A stretch of DNA of 64,000 nucleotides from Neorhizobium sp. NCHU2750. GTDB taxonomy: Bacteria; Pseudomonadota; Alphaproteobacteria; Rhizobiales; Rhizobiaceae. Both the position numbers and the translations under genes were made by a program. Numbering within the stretch: position 1 is the first letter of the stretch; every line of letters begins with the position of its first letter. The stretch lies in NCBI RefSeq assembly GCF_003597675.1, contig NZ_CP030827.1, positions 4,096,501 to 4,160,500 of the forward strand. The letters are read 5' to 3'. Of the stretch, positions 7,038 to 16,858 are shown in pieces. The notes under the pieces were generated by a model, which was not told the DNA's origin, did not search any database, and worked only from the letters and a program-made list of their open reading frames with translations.

Positions 7038-7402
7038 AAGCGGTCGCCGAGATAACGCTGATACCAGGCCTGCTTGGTTTCGACATTGGCAGAGGCCACC
7101 GCATAGCCGATGGCAAAGCCGACTGCGCCGATCAGCGTGAAAAGTGTCGTCGTCGCTGCTGGATGTTCCTTGATCGTGCCGGCCACCGAGCTTGCCTCGG
7201 ACGACACGTAGCTTGCTGCACTGGTGGCGCGATCGCTCACGCGCTCATAGACGGCGCCGGTCTTTTCGGAAAGCAGTGAGCTTAGGCGGGCAATTTCGGA
7301 ACGAAGCCCCTGGATCTCGTTTGCGATCTCCTGGCTCTCGCTCGGCTCATGGTCGAAAGAAGGGACTTTGCTTGGGGTGAAGCTTTTGACTGTGTCTGCC
7401 AT
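7034..7402 (-). CDS. Small membrane-anchored coiled-coil protein (DUF883/YqjD-like)
   Basis: 122 residues. An N-terminal coiled coil (IANEIQGLRSEIARLSSLLSEK) leads to a Ser/Ala-rich helix and one membrane segment, ATTTLFTLIGAVGFAIGYAVA, near residue 80-100. The layout resembles the DUF883/ElaB-YqjD proteins, which tether ribosomes to the membrane in stationary phase in E. coli; that function is not shown here. AAGGAGG sits 8 bp before the ATG. Confidence 0.8.
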   Translation of the reverse strand: MADTVKSFTPSKVPSFDHEPSESQEIANEIQGLRSEIARLSSLLSEKTGAVYERVSDRATSAASYVSSEASSVAGTIKEHPAATTTLFTLIGAVGFAIGYAVASANVETKQAWYQRYLGDRF

Positions 7403-7494
7403 GCCGGCCTCCTTGGTCGTGGATTGGGAGACCGTTCAACTTCCAGCCCGCCATTCGGTTCCCCGATGCAGCAAAAGATATGACGCAGATATTC

Positions 7495-7707
7495 TCAGCG
7501 GTCGTGAATGAGGGCTTGAATGAGCGCCGCCAGCTGTTCCTTGTCGGGTGATCCCTTCTGCATGGAATTGACAAGGATGAGAGCCAGCGCTTCGGCATCC
7601 GGGCTCGTTTTGTCGATGCCGTGTTCCCGGCAGGCTTCGTCGAATACATCCTGCAGCAGGGTGAGCTGTTCAGGACTGACTGGATTTCGGATCTGTTGCG
7701 CCGGCAT
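7495..7707 (-). CDS. Small conserved-looking protein of unknown function
   Basis: 70 residues starting MPAQQIRNPVSPEQL, with GGGAGG before the ATG at 7707 (a longer frame to 7770 lacks a ribosome site). Predicted all-helical and soluble: LTLLQDVFDEACREHGI, then AEALALILVNSMQKG and KEQLAALIQALIHDR. No family is recognised with certainty. It is one of a run of small leftward genes between 7.0 and 8.9 kb. Confidence 0.7.
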   Translation of the reverse strand: MPAQQIRNPVSPEQLTLLQDVFDEACREHGIDKTSPDAEALALILVNSMQKGSPDKEQLAALIQALIHDR

Positions 7708-7935
7708 CGAACCCTCCCGGTCGTTCGCCCACGGTCGGCAGCAATGTCCGACGTCTTGAGGGCAGGTCAAAAAAACAGCAGGCCAGCGTGCAATTCCGCC
7801 AAGCCTGCATGTGATGGAAAGATCCTTACCCGGGGCGCAATCTGTAATCCGCTTCGTGAATTGGCAACGACAAGTTAGAGCGGGTATAATTTTAGGGTTA
7901 TCATCATTGCCCGCCTTCCTATTGCGCGCACGAAA

Positions 7936-7971
7936 AAGAAGGGCAGGCGAAAAATCTCGTCTGCCCTTCTT
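7936..7971 (-). terminator. Rho-independent terminator of the 7992-8189 gene
   Basis: An 11-bp perfect stem AAGAAGGGCAG/CTGCCCTTCTT with an inner CGA/TCG pair block; on the minus strand it ends in CTTCTTTTTCG. The remaining sequence between 7708 and 7935 shows no gene. Confidence 0.75.
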
Positions 7972-7991
7972 CCGGTCTCGTCTGCCTGCGA

Positions 7992-8189
7992 TCAGGCCAT
8001 TCCGGCCGGATCGCCCACCGGCAGAAGTGCCGGCTCAAGCGTCGGATCCTGTGGGTTCTTGCTGTCGCCCTTGTCCTGCGCCGGCGTCAACGGGGGCTTT
8101 TCCTGAACACGGTCAGGGATCCCGCCGGTTTCCACCGGGCCGCGTGGCGTGTCGGATGTCGGAACTGGTAGTGGATTTCGGTTCGGCAT
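7992..8189 (-). CDS. Small proline-rich protein of unknown function
   Basis: 65 residues beginning MPNRNPLPVPTSDTPRGP, Pro/Asp-rich and probably disordered, without signal peptide or membrane segment. AAAGGAGG lies 8 bp upstream of the ATG at 8189, which decides this start over the longer frame to 8261. A clear terminator follows at once, so it is a single-gene transcript. No function can be named. Confidence 0.7.
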   Translation of the reverse strand: MPNRNPLPVPTSDTPRGPVETGGIPDRVQEKPPLTPAQDKGDSKNPQDPTLEPALLPVGDPAGMA

Positions 8190-8379
8190 GTCCTGCCTCC
8201 TTTCGACTGTCTGAAAGTCCAACGGAGACGGGCTTGCTTGGTTCCAATCCTGGCTTATCACGCGTTTTGTTCCCGGCCATATGCATTTCCTGCACTGAGG
8301 ACCGGACGCGTGGGTGGTGTGAGGAATTAAATTACTTGTGCATCCGCGCCGGAGAGTCTGGCCCGGCGCGGAGCGCAGG

Positions 8380-8598
8380 CTACTGGGTGATTTTCCGGCT
8401 TTCGGTGGCAGGTTTTGCGCTATCTGCCGGTTGATCCGCCTGCTTCATGTCTGTTTGTGCGGGCGGTGATGCGATGCTCGCAGTGGTGAACGTCCTGTCC
8501 ACCTCGCTTGAGGCCGTGACCTTGTGGCCGGCGCAATCCGCAAATGCTGCGGATGACGTAAGGCCGAAGGCGGCAGCGGCGATGAGAAATGTTTTCAT
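8380..8598 (-). CDS. Small secreted protein of unknown function
   Basis: 72 residues. The N-terminus MKTFLIAAAAFGLTSSAAFA is a signal peptide with cleavage after AFA; the mature part starts DCAGHKVTASSEVDRTFTTAS and ends in a charged, Ala/Pro-rich tail. Only one Cys remains after cleavage. AAAGGAG lies before the ATG at 8598. Similar short periplasmic proteins occur in rhizobia, but no function is known to me. Confidence 0.75.
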   Translation of the reverse strand: MKTFLIAAAAFGLTSSAAFADCAGHKVTASSEVDRTFTTASIASPPAQTDMKQADQPADSAKPATESRKITQ

Positions 8599-8728
8599 GC
8601 CATTCTCCTTTCGCTTGTTGCGCTGGACAGGATAGCAAGGTTGGGGCTGCAACCCAAATCACGAATGACCGTCAGGGTTGCGCCGTCTCCGCTGGTGTGT
8701 TTCGCGAGCAAAGCCCGATGTTCCGAAA

Positions 8729-8911
8729 TCACATCAGCTTTTGCAGTATTTCCCGGCTGACGAAAATATCGGTCTTGCCCGCTTCATGGGCTGGATGGCT
8801 GAACTCGAATGAGGTTCGTTCCGACATCTCGAGCGCCTGCTTGAGATTGACGAGGCCAACGGGGATGCACCGGTCACCGCTTCTGATGACCGCTTCGACG
8901 ATCTTGTTCAT
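8729..8911 (-). CDS. Small protein of unknown function
   Basis: 60 residues, MNKIVEAVIRSGDRCIPVGLVN..., soluble, mixed alpha/beta. GGGAGAGAG lies 6 bp before the ATG, a strong ribosome site. No family is recognised. It is the first of the small leftward genes and faces away from the penicillin-binding protein gene. Confidence 0.6.
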   Translation of the reverse strand: MNKIVEAVIRSGDRCIPVGLVNLKQALEMSERTSFEFSHPAHEAGKTDIFVSREILQKLM

Positions 8912-8989
8912 GTCTCTCTCCCTGAGCGCATGAGACCTTCAGCCGATCTCTATACTTTAGTATTTTTTGATATTACCAAATTCCCCATT

Positions 8990-9014
8990 GCCTGAAAAGC
9001 CTTGGTTTTCAGGC
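8990..9014. other. 9-bp hairpin upstream of the penicillin-binding protein gene
   Basis: GCCTGAAAA pairs exactly with TTTTCAGGC around a 7-nt loop, in the 268-bp gap between divergent genes. It is not at the end of any visible gene, so it is either a leader structure, an operator or the terminator of an unseen transcript. Confidence 0.4.
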
Positions 9015-9179
9015 CAAAGCGGCCCGAACCGACACATAACGGAAAAGGTGAGGCCATTGTGTTTACTCTCTATTCGCCTTTTACCCCTCCTTAAATCGCC
9101 GCATTTAAAGTTCAGCGGAGATGAGACGGATTTGAAGGCCCGCTGAAACGGGCAGACACACGGGGGACCGCCTGCCCAT

Positions 9180-11837
9180 ATGGCAGAAAGAGGCCGATCA
9201 GACAGACGCGTAGAACCTTCCTTCGAAAGCTCGCAGGATGACGAGGACGAATTCCGCATTGAGGCGGATGACCGTATCGTCGGCCAGCGCAAATCGGTGA
9301 AGAGGGCGAAAACGCGCGTCGAGCCGGATCTTTCCGATGGCAGGCGCGAACGCAAGCGATCGCCGAAATCCGCGCCCCGCAAGGGACGCAGTGCTTCCGG
9401 CGGCGGCTTTCTCGCGTCCATTCGCAGATTGTTCTACTGGTGCATCGTGCTCGGCATCTGGGGCGTGATCGGCATTGGTGGCCTCGTCCTTTATTACGGC
9501 GCGCAAATGCCCGCCGCCAGCACCTGGGCCATCCCCGAACGTCCGCCGAACATGAAGATCACCGCCATCGATGGTTCGGTCATCGCCAATCGCGGCGCGA
9601 CGGGCGGTGAGGCGCTGGCGCTTGAGGAAATGTCGCCCTATCTGCCGCAGGCGGTAATTTCGATCGAGGATCGGCGGTTCTATTCGCATTTCGGCGTCGA
9701 TCCGGCCGGTCTCGCCCGTGCCTTCATCAACAATCTGACCGGCAGGCCGATCCAGGGCGGTTCGACCATCACCCAGCAGCTGGCGAAAAACCTCTTCCTG
9801 TCGCCGGACCGGACCTTCGAGCGCAAGATCCAGGAAGTGCTTCTGTCCTTCTGGTTGGAACACAAGTTCACCAAGGACCAGATTCTTGCCATGTATCTGA
9901 ACCGCGTCTTTTTCGGCTCGGGTACGTACGGTGTGGAGGCCGCCTCCCGTCGCTATTTCAATAAATCCGCCCGTGATGTGAACCTCGGCGAGGCGGCGAT
10001 GCTCGCAGGCATGTTGAAGGCGCCCTCGCGGCTGTCTCCTGCCCGCGATCCCAAGGCGTCGGAAGCGCGCGCCCAGGTCGTGCTCGGCACGATGCGGGAG
10101 GAAGGCTATATCACCGACAGCGACCTTAAGACCGCGATGGCCCAGCCGCCTGCAAAGGCCAGGAGCTATTGGTCCGGTCCCCAGCAATATGCGGCCGACA
10201 TGGTGGTCGATGAGGTGAAGAGCCTGATCGGCGAACCCAAGGTCGACGTGACGGTCGAAACGACGATCGATTCCAAGCTGGAAGATGCTGCGAACAAGTC
10301 GCTCAACGATATCCTGAAAAAGGACGGCACCAAGGTCGATGCCTCGCAGGCGGCACTCGTCTCTGTCGACGCGACGGGCGCTATCCGCGCCGTCGTTGGC
10401 GGCCGCGATTACGCCCAGAGCCAGTTCAACCGGGCGTTCACCGCCAAGCGGCAGCCGGGTTCCGCCTTCAAGCCCTTCGTCTATGCCTCGGCACTCGAAG
10501 CCGGTTATGGTCCCGATACGATCATCAACGACGAGCCGGTCAAGATCGGCAACTGGACGCCTGAAAACTACGAGAAGGAATACAAGGGGCCGGTACCGCT
10601 CTCCTATGCGCTGGCGCATTCCTTGAACACGGTTGCAGCCCAGCTCGCAGTGGCAGTTGGCCCCGACAAGGTGGTGGCGATGGCGCATCGGCTCGGCGTC
10701 GAATCCGATATCCAGCCGAATGCGTCGATCGCGCTCGGCACGTCGGAAGTCTCGCTGGTCGAGCTGACATCGTCCTACGCCGCCTTCATGAACGGCGGCT
10801 ACAAGGCCACCCCGCATATCGTCAAGAGAATCACCGATCCTGACGGCAAGGTCCTCTACGAGGCCGATTACAGCAATCCGCCGCGCGTTTTGAGCGAGCC
10901 GGTCGCCGCGACGATGAACAGCATGATGGCCGGCGTCATCCGCGAAGGCACGGGCCGGGCCGCCCGTCTCGATGGCTGGCAGGCCGCCGGCAAGTCCGGC
11001 ACTACTCAGAATTCCCGCGACGCCCTTTTTGTCGGCTTCACCAGCATCCTGACCACCGGCGTGTGGTTCGGCAATGACGACGGCAGCTACATGAAGAAGG
11101 TGACCGGCGGCACGCTACCGGCCCGCGCCTGGAAGGAATACATGACCGTGGCGATGAAGGGCTATACGCCGACGCCGCTCTTCGGCTTCAACAATGGCCT
11201 GGCCCAGCCGTCCCAGCAGCAGCAACAGTCGCCGTCGACCAGCATCGGTGACATTATTTCCGGCATCATACCGGGCTCGGGACAGTCGCAGCCGAATTCG
11301 GTAGACAGTTTCCCGCCGGCGCCTCAGGCGCCCGGACAGGAGGCAATCTTGTCCCCGAGTCAGCCGCAGATTCGTTCGACCAACCCTCAACCGGTTCAGC
11401 AAAACGGGCAGGCTTCCACCTATCCGGCTCCTTCACAGGCAGCGGTCGAGCCGGCGCAGAGACGTTATCAGCAGCCGACACAGCAACAGCAACCATATCC
11501 GCAGGCTGCGAATCAGCCTCCGGCCGCAGTACCTTGCCCCTATGGCGACAATGCCGTCTGCAATACCGGCAATGGCAACACGGTCTATAGCAACAGGCCC
11601 ACTCGCCAATACCGTAACGGCGGCACTGGCGATGCCCAGCAGGCAGGTGGATATCGCGACTATCGCCAGTATCGGGGGCCTTACGATGCCGAAGCTCCGG
11701 TACCCTCGGGCAATGTCGGCGGCGGTCCCGTTCCGCCCGGCGATGTGGGCGGTTATCAAGGGGCGGACGGTGGCCAGGTCTATCAACCGCAGCAGGCTCG
11801 GCGCACCACACTCCTCGATGTGATCATGGGGCAGTAG
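9180..11837 (+). CDS. Class A penicillin-binding protein (PBP1-type transglycosylase/transpeptidase)
   Basis: 885 residues; bifunctional peptidoglycan synthase of the inner membrane. A charged cytoplasmic head (1-75) precedes one membrane segment (about 82-105). The GT51 glycosyltransferase shows EDRRFYSHFGVD (near 163) and GGSTITQQLAKN. The transpeptidase shows SAFK (active Ser near 428), SLN (near 481) and KSGTTQ (near 604). After about residue 665 comes a roughly 215-residue Gln/Pro/Asn/Tyr-rich tail of low complexity (QQQQQ, QPTQQQQPYPQ) ending in TTLLDVIMGQ. The tail is unusual in length and probably periplasmic and disordered. dnaK follows 203 bp later on its own promoter. Confidence 0.95.
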   Translation: MAERGRSDRRVEPSFESSQDDEDEFRIEADDRIVGQRKSVKRAKTRVEPDLSDGRRERKRSPKSAPRKGRSASGGGFLASIRRLFYWCIVLGIWGVIGIGGLVLYYGAQMPAASTWAIPERPPNMKITAIDGSVIANRGATGGEALALEEMSPYLPQAVISIEDRRFYSHFGVDPAGLARAFINNLTGRPIQGGSTITQQLAKNLFLSPDRTFERKIQEVLLSFWLEHKFTKDQILAMYLNRVFFGSGTYGVEAASRRYFNKSARDVNLGEAAMLAGMLKAPSRLSPARDPKASEARAQVVLGTMREEGYITDSDLKTAMAQPPAKARSYWSGPQQYAADMVVDEVKSLIGEPKVDVTVETTIDSKLEDAANKSLNDILKKDGTKVDASQAALVSVDATGAIRAVVGGRDYAQSQFNRAFTAKRQPGSAFKPFVYASALEAGYGPDTIINDEPVKIGNWTPENYEKEYKGPVPLSYALAHSLNTVAAQLAVAVGPDKVVAMAHRLGVESDIQPNASIALGTSEVSLVELTSSYAAFMNGGYKATPHIVKRITDPDGKVLYEADYSNPPRVLSEPVAATMNSMMAGVIREGTGRAARLDGWQAAGKSGTTQNSRDALFVGFTSILTTGVWFGNDDGSYMKKVTGGTLPARAWKEYMTVAMKGYTPTPLFGFNNGLAQPSQQQQQSPSTSIGDIISGIIPGSGQSQPNSVDSFPPAPQAPGQEAILSPSQPQIRSTNPQPVQQNGQASTYPAPSQAAVEPAQRRYQQPTQQQQPYPQAANQPPAAVPCPYGDNAVCNTGNGNTVYSNRPTRQYRNGGTGDAQQAGGYRDYRQYRGPYDAEAPVPSGNVGGGPVPPGDVGGYQGADGGQVYQPQQARRTTLLDVIMGQ

Positions 11838-11899
11838 GGTTCCCGAAACAGCCAAGGGGCAAAACGCATTTTTTTGCCGGAAGGCTGGCGATTTCCTGC

Positions 11900-11931
11900 C
11901 TTGCAGTCGGAAAAACCCGTCCTTATATACG
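11900..11931 (+). promoter_or_regulatory. Heat-shock (RpoH) promoter of dnaK
   Basis: CTTG (11900-11903), 18 bp, then CTTATATACG (11922-11931). This fits exactly the alphaproteobacterial sigma-32 consensus CTTG-N17/18-CYTATNTNNG. It lies about 110 bp upstream of the dnaK ATG. Confidence 0.8.
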
Positions 11932-12040
11932 CCGCAGGATAGCAGCGATTGCTGCGAAGAATTAAGACCATCCCAGTCAAGGAACTGTCAGCGGAATGCC
12001 TCGCGGGGTCCAGACGGTTCGCTTAAAGGAGAGAGAAGAT

Positions 12041-13942
<1,902 letters not shown>

Positions 13943-13984
13943 TTGGCTCCGTTGACGGAAGCCTCAAGATAGTCGACTAAGAAA

Positions 13985-14007
13985 TCCGGCTGCCCTGTGC
14001 AGCCGGA
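13985..14007 (+). other. Hairpin between dnaK and dnaJ
   Basis: TCCGGCTG pairs with CAGCCGGA over 8 bp around a 7-nt loop, with no T tract. It may stabilise the dnaK 3' end or partly reduce transcription into dnaJ, a known arrangement in this operon. Confidence 0.5.
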
Positions 14008-14033
14008 ATACGTTTCCGGAGCCGGATACCTGA

Positions 14034-15170
14034 ATGGCCAAAGCAGATTATTACGAAACCCTTGGTGTCGCCAAATCGGCTGACGAGAAGGAGCTGAAGA
14101 GCGCCTTCCGCAAGATGGCCATGAAGTACCATCCGGACAAGAATCCCGGTGATGCGGAAGCCGAGAAGAAGTTCAAGGAATTGAACGAGGCCTACGAAAC
14201 GCTGAAGGACCCGCAGAAGCGTGCGGCCTATGATCGCTATGGCCATGCAGCCTTTGAACAGGGCGGCATGGGCGGCGGCGGTTTTGGCGGCGGCGGCATG
14301 GGTGGTGCGGGCGGCTTCTCCGATATCTTCGAAGACATATTTGGCGAGATGATGGGCGGCGGTCGCGCACGCCGGTCCGCCGGCGGCCGCGAACGCGGTG
14401 CCGATCTTCGCTACAACATGGAAATTTCGCTGGAGGAAGCTTTTGCCGGCAAGACGGCGCAGATCAGGGTTCCGACCTCGATCACCTGCGACGTCTGTTC
14501 CGGCTCGGGCGCCAAGCCCGGCACCCAGCCCAAGACCTGCGGTACCTGCCAGGGCTCCGGTCGTGTGCGTGCATCCCAGGGCTTCTTCTCCGTCGAACGC
14601 ACCTGCCCGACCTGCCATGGCCGCGGCCAGACGATCACCGACCCTTGCACCAAGTGCCACGGCCAGGGCCGCGTCACCGAAGAGCGTTCGCTCTCGGTCA
14701 ACATCCCGGCCGGCATCGAGGACGGCACCCGCATCCGCCTACAGGGCGAGGGCGAGGCCGGCACCCGCGGCGGCCCGGCGGGCGATCTCTATATTTTCCT
14801 GTCGGTCACGCCGCATGAATTCTTCCAGCGTGACGGCGCCGATCTCTATTGTGCCGTGCCGATCTCGATGACGACGGCCGCCCTCGGCGGCACGTTTGAT
14901 GTCGGCACGCTTGACGGTTCCAAGTCTCGCGTATCGGTGCCGGAAGGCACCCAGGCCGGCAAGCAGTTCCGTCTCAAGGGCAAGGGCATGCCGGTCCTGC
15001 GTTCGTCTCAGACGGGCGACCTCTATATCCAGATCGGCATCGAAACGCCGCAGAAGCTGACCAAGCGCCAGCGCGAACTGCTGCAGGAATTCGAGGAAAT
15101 CTCGTCCAAGGAGAACAACCCGGAATCGACCGGCTTCTTCGCCCGGATGAAGGAATTCTTCGACAACTGA
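14034..15170 (+). CDS. dnaJ: Co-chaperone DnaJ (Hsp40)
   Basis: 378 residues. Stimulates DnaK ATPase and delivers substrates. J domain (1-70) with the HPD motif in [10 protein letters not shown]; Gly/Phe-rich linker with [15 protein letters not shown]; four zinc repeats [24 protein letters not shown] and CTKCHGQG; then the substrate-binding C-terminal domains. Complete and typical. Cotranscribed with dnaK from the heat-shock promoter. Confidence 0.99.
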   Translation: MAKADYYETLGVAKSADEKELKSAFRKMAMKYHPDKNPGDAEAEKKFKELNEAYETLKDPQKRAAYDRYGHAAFEQGGMGGGGFGGGGMGGAGGFSDIFEDIFGEMMGGGRARRSAGGRERGADLRYNMEISLEEAFAGKTAQIRVPTSITCDVCSGSGAKPGTQPKTCGTCQGSGRVRASQGFFSVERTCPTCHGRGQTITDPCTKCHGQGRVTEERSLSVNIPAGIEDGTRIRLQGEGEAGTRGGPAGDLYIFLSVTPHEFFQRDGADLYCAVPISMTTAALGGTFDVGTLDGSKSRVSVPEGTQAGKQFRLKGKGMPVLRSSQTGDLYIQIGIETPQKLTKRQRELLQEFEEISSKENNPESTGFFARMKEFFDN

Positions 15171-15191
15171 TCGAAGACGATCATGGAATTG

Positions 15192-15219
15192 AAAACGCCG
15201 GCTGCGAGGCCGGCGTTTT
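15192..15219. terminator. Bidirectional Rho-independent terminator
   Basis: AAAACGCCGGC pairs perfectly with GCCGGCGTTTT around TGCGAG. It ends dnaJ on the plus strand and the M20 peptidase gene on the minus strand. Confidence 0.9.
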
Positions 15220-15241
15220 GCGTTTGTGCTGATGTCGCGGC

Positions 15242-16633
15242 TTATTTCTGAGCCAGCGCCGTCATGATCCGGGCCCAGGAGCGGATACCCTTGTGATAGG
15301 ACTTCAGGTCGTATTTCTCGTTCGGCGAGTGAATGCGGTCGTCAACGAGGCCGAAGCCGATCAGCAGCGAATCCATGCCGAGCTGCTTCTGGAAATCGCC
15401 GACGATCGGGATCGAGCCACCCATACCGATAACCACGGCCGGGTTCTTCCATTCTTCCGACAGCGCACCCTTGGCCTTTGTCAGAGCGGGCGAATCGTAG
15501 GAAAGCTGGATCGCCGGCGAGCCGCCATGTTCGTGGAATTCCACCGAGCAATCGCTGGGGATCTTGGAGCGCACATAGGCGCGGAAAGCTTCCCGGATCT
15601 TCTTCGGGTCCTGATGCCCGACAAGGCGGAAGGATACCTTGGCCGAGGCCTGTGCGGCAATCACCGTCTTGAACCCTTCGCCGGTATAACCGCCGGTAAT
15701 GCCGTTGACTTCCGCAGTCGGACGCGCCCAGGTCAACTCCAGAACCGAACGGCCCTTCTCGCCGGACGGGATAGAAAGACCGACGCCGCCGAGGAAGCTC
15801 TCGGAGCTACGGCCGAGCGTCTCCCAACCTTCCTTGATATTGGTCGGGGTCTCCTCGACGCCCTCGTAGAAGCCCTCCAGCGTCACCCGGCCCGTCTCGT
15901 CGTGCAGGCCGGCAAGGATGTCGGTGAGGATGTGGATCGGGTTTGCCGCAGCGCCGCCGAAGAGGCCCGAATGCAGGTCGCGATCGGCCGCCTTGATGAC
16001 GATCTCCTCGCCGACAAGACCCCTGAGCGCCGCCGCGATTGCCGGCGTGTCGCCATCCCACATGCCGGTATCGCAGACCAGCGCGAACTCGGCCTTGAGT
16101 TCTGCGGCATTGGCATCGAGGAAGGGCTTCAGCGACGGCGAGCCGGATTCTTCCTCGCCCTCGAACAGGATGGTGACGCGGATCGGCAGCGAGCCGTTGA
16201 CTTCCTTGTAAGCGCGGCAGGCTTCGACGAAGGTCATCAGCTGGCCCTTGTCGTCGGCGGTGCCGCGGCCGGTCAGAACCTTGCGGCCGGGTGCGATCTC
16301 CTTGATCTTCGGTTCGAAGGGAGAATCCTCCCAAAGCTCGATCGGATCGACCGGCTGTACGTCGTAATGGCCGTAGAACAGCACATGCGGCGCATCGGCG
16401 GTCGCTGCGGCATGATGGGCAACGACCATCGGATGGCCGGCCGTATCACGCACGGAAGCATCGAAGCCGATGCCCTTGAGTTCGGTCACCAGCCACTCGG
16501 CCGCCTTGCGGCACTCCGCCTTGTAGGCCGGATCGGTCGAGATCGAGTGGATGCGGACGAGCGAGAAAAGACGCTCGATACTGTCGGAAAGGTTCTGGTC
16601 GGCGCGATCGAGAACGGCAGAAATATCGGTCAT
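15242..16633 (-). CDS. M20 family metallopeptidase (dipeptidase)
   Basis: 463 residues; zinc-dependent peptidase of the M20 carnosinase/CNDP-like group that splits dipeptides. The metal/catalytic motifs are FYGHYDVQPVDP (His and catalytic Asp), GRGTADDKGQL (bridging Asp), FEGEEESGSPSL (catalytic Glu and metal Glu), CDTGMWDGDTP, and the late HSPNEKYDL with the last His ligand. The dimerisation domain begins at GLVGEEIVIKAADRDLHSG. ATG at 16633 has AAGGTG upstream. Cytoplasmic (no signal peptide). Confidence 0.93.
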   Translation of the reverse strand: MTDISAVLDRADQNLSDSIERLFSLVRIHSISTDPAYKAECRKAAEWLVTELKGIGFDASVRDTAGHPMVVAHHAAATADAPHVLFYGHYDVQPVDPIELWEDSPFEPKIKEIAPGRKVLTGRGTADDKGQLMTFVEACRAYKEVNGSLPIRVTILFEGEEESGSPSLKPFLDANAAELKAEFALVCDTGMWDGDTPAIAAALRGLVGEEIVIKAADRDLHSGLFGGAAANPIHILTDILAGLHDETGRVTLEGFYEGVEETPTNIKEGWETLGRSSESFLGGVGLSIPSGEKGRSVLELTWARPTAEVNGITGGYTGEGFKTVIAAQASAKVSFRLVGHQDPKKIREAFRAYVRSKIPSDCSVEFHEHGGSPAIQLSYDSPALTKAKGALSEEWKNPAVVIGMGGSIPIVGDFQKQLGMDSLLIGFGLVDDRIHSPNEKYDLKSYHKGIRSWARIMTALAQK

Positions 16634-16675
16634 GGAAATCACCTTGTCTGTGGGCGGTCGCACACGCGGGCGGCC

Positions 16676-16701
16676 AGCTTGCTTCAAACTGTTAGCAAGC
16701 T
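16676..16701. promoter_or_regulatory. Inverted repeat in the peptidase/permease divergent region
   Basis: AGCTTGC and GCAAGCT form a perfect 7-bp inverted repeat separated by 12 bp, 43 bp upstream of the peptidase start. Either an operator or a leader hairpin. Confidence 0.3.
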
Positions 16702-16801
16702 AGGGGAGGGCGGCACAATGGCAAATGCCGTTGGCTTGGCCGAGAAGACAAAAGGCGTGCAACTTTCGTCGAATAACTACAACTCTAGACTGTCCGCAAA
16801 C

Positions 16802-16818
16802 TGGAGCTATATGCTCCA
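16802..16818. promoter_or_regulatory. Candidate operator upstream of the lactate permease gene
   Basis: TGGAGC-TATAT-GCTCCA is a perfect inverted repeat of 17 bp, 41 bp before the permease ATG. The size and symmetry fit a MarR-type dimer, and a MarR gene lies just after the permease. Binding is not shown. Confidence 0.4.
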
Positions 16819-16858
16819 AATTCGGACATGTCCTTGTCCGGCCTTGGGAGGGGCTTCA

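Noticed and set aside
8990..9014. Terminator of a plus-strand gene before the penicillin-binding protein
   Set aside because: No plus-strand gene lies upstream; kept only as an unexplained hairpin.
9198..10817. 539-codon frame antisense to the penicillin-binding protein
   Set aside because: Shadow of the coding strand with no recognisable domain.
15293..16858. Very long open frame continuous with the lactate permease (1,076 codons in total)
   Set aside because: It is antisense to the well-supported M20 peptidase gene and its translation resembles no protein; GC-rich codon bias keeps the opposite strand open.
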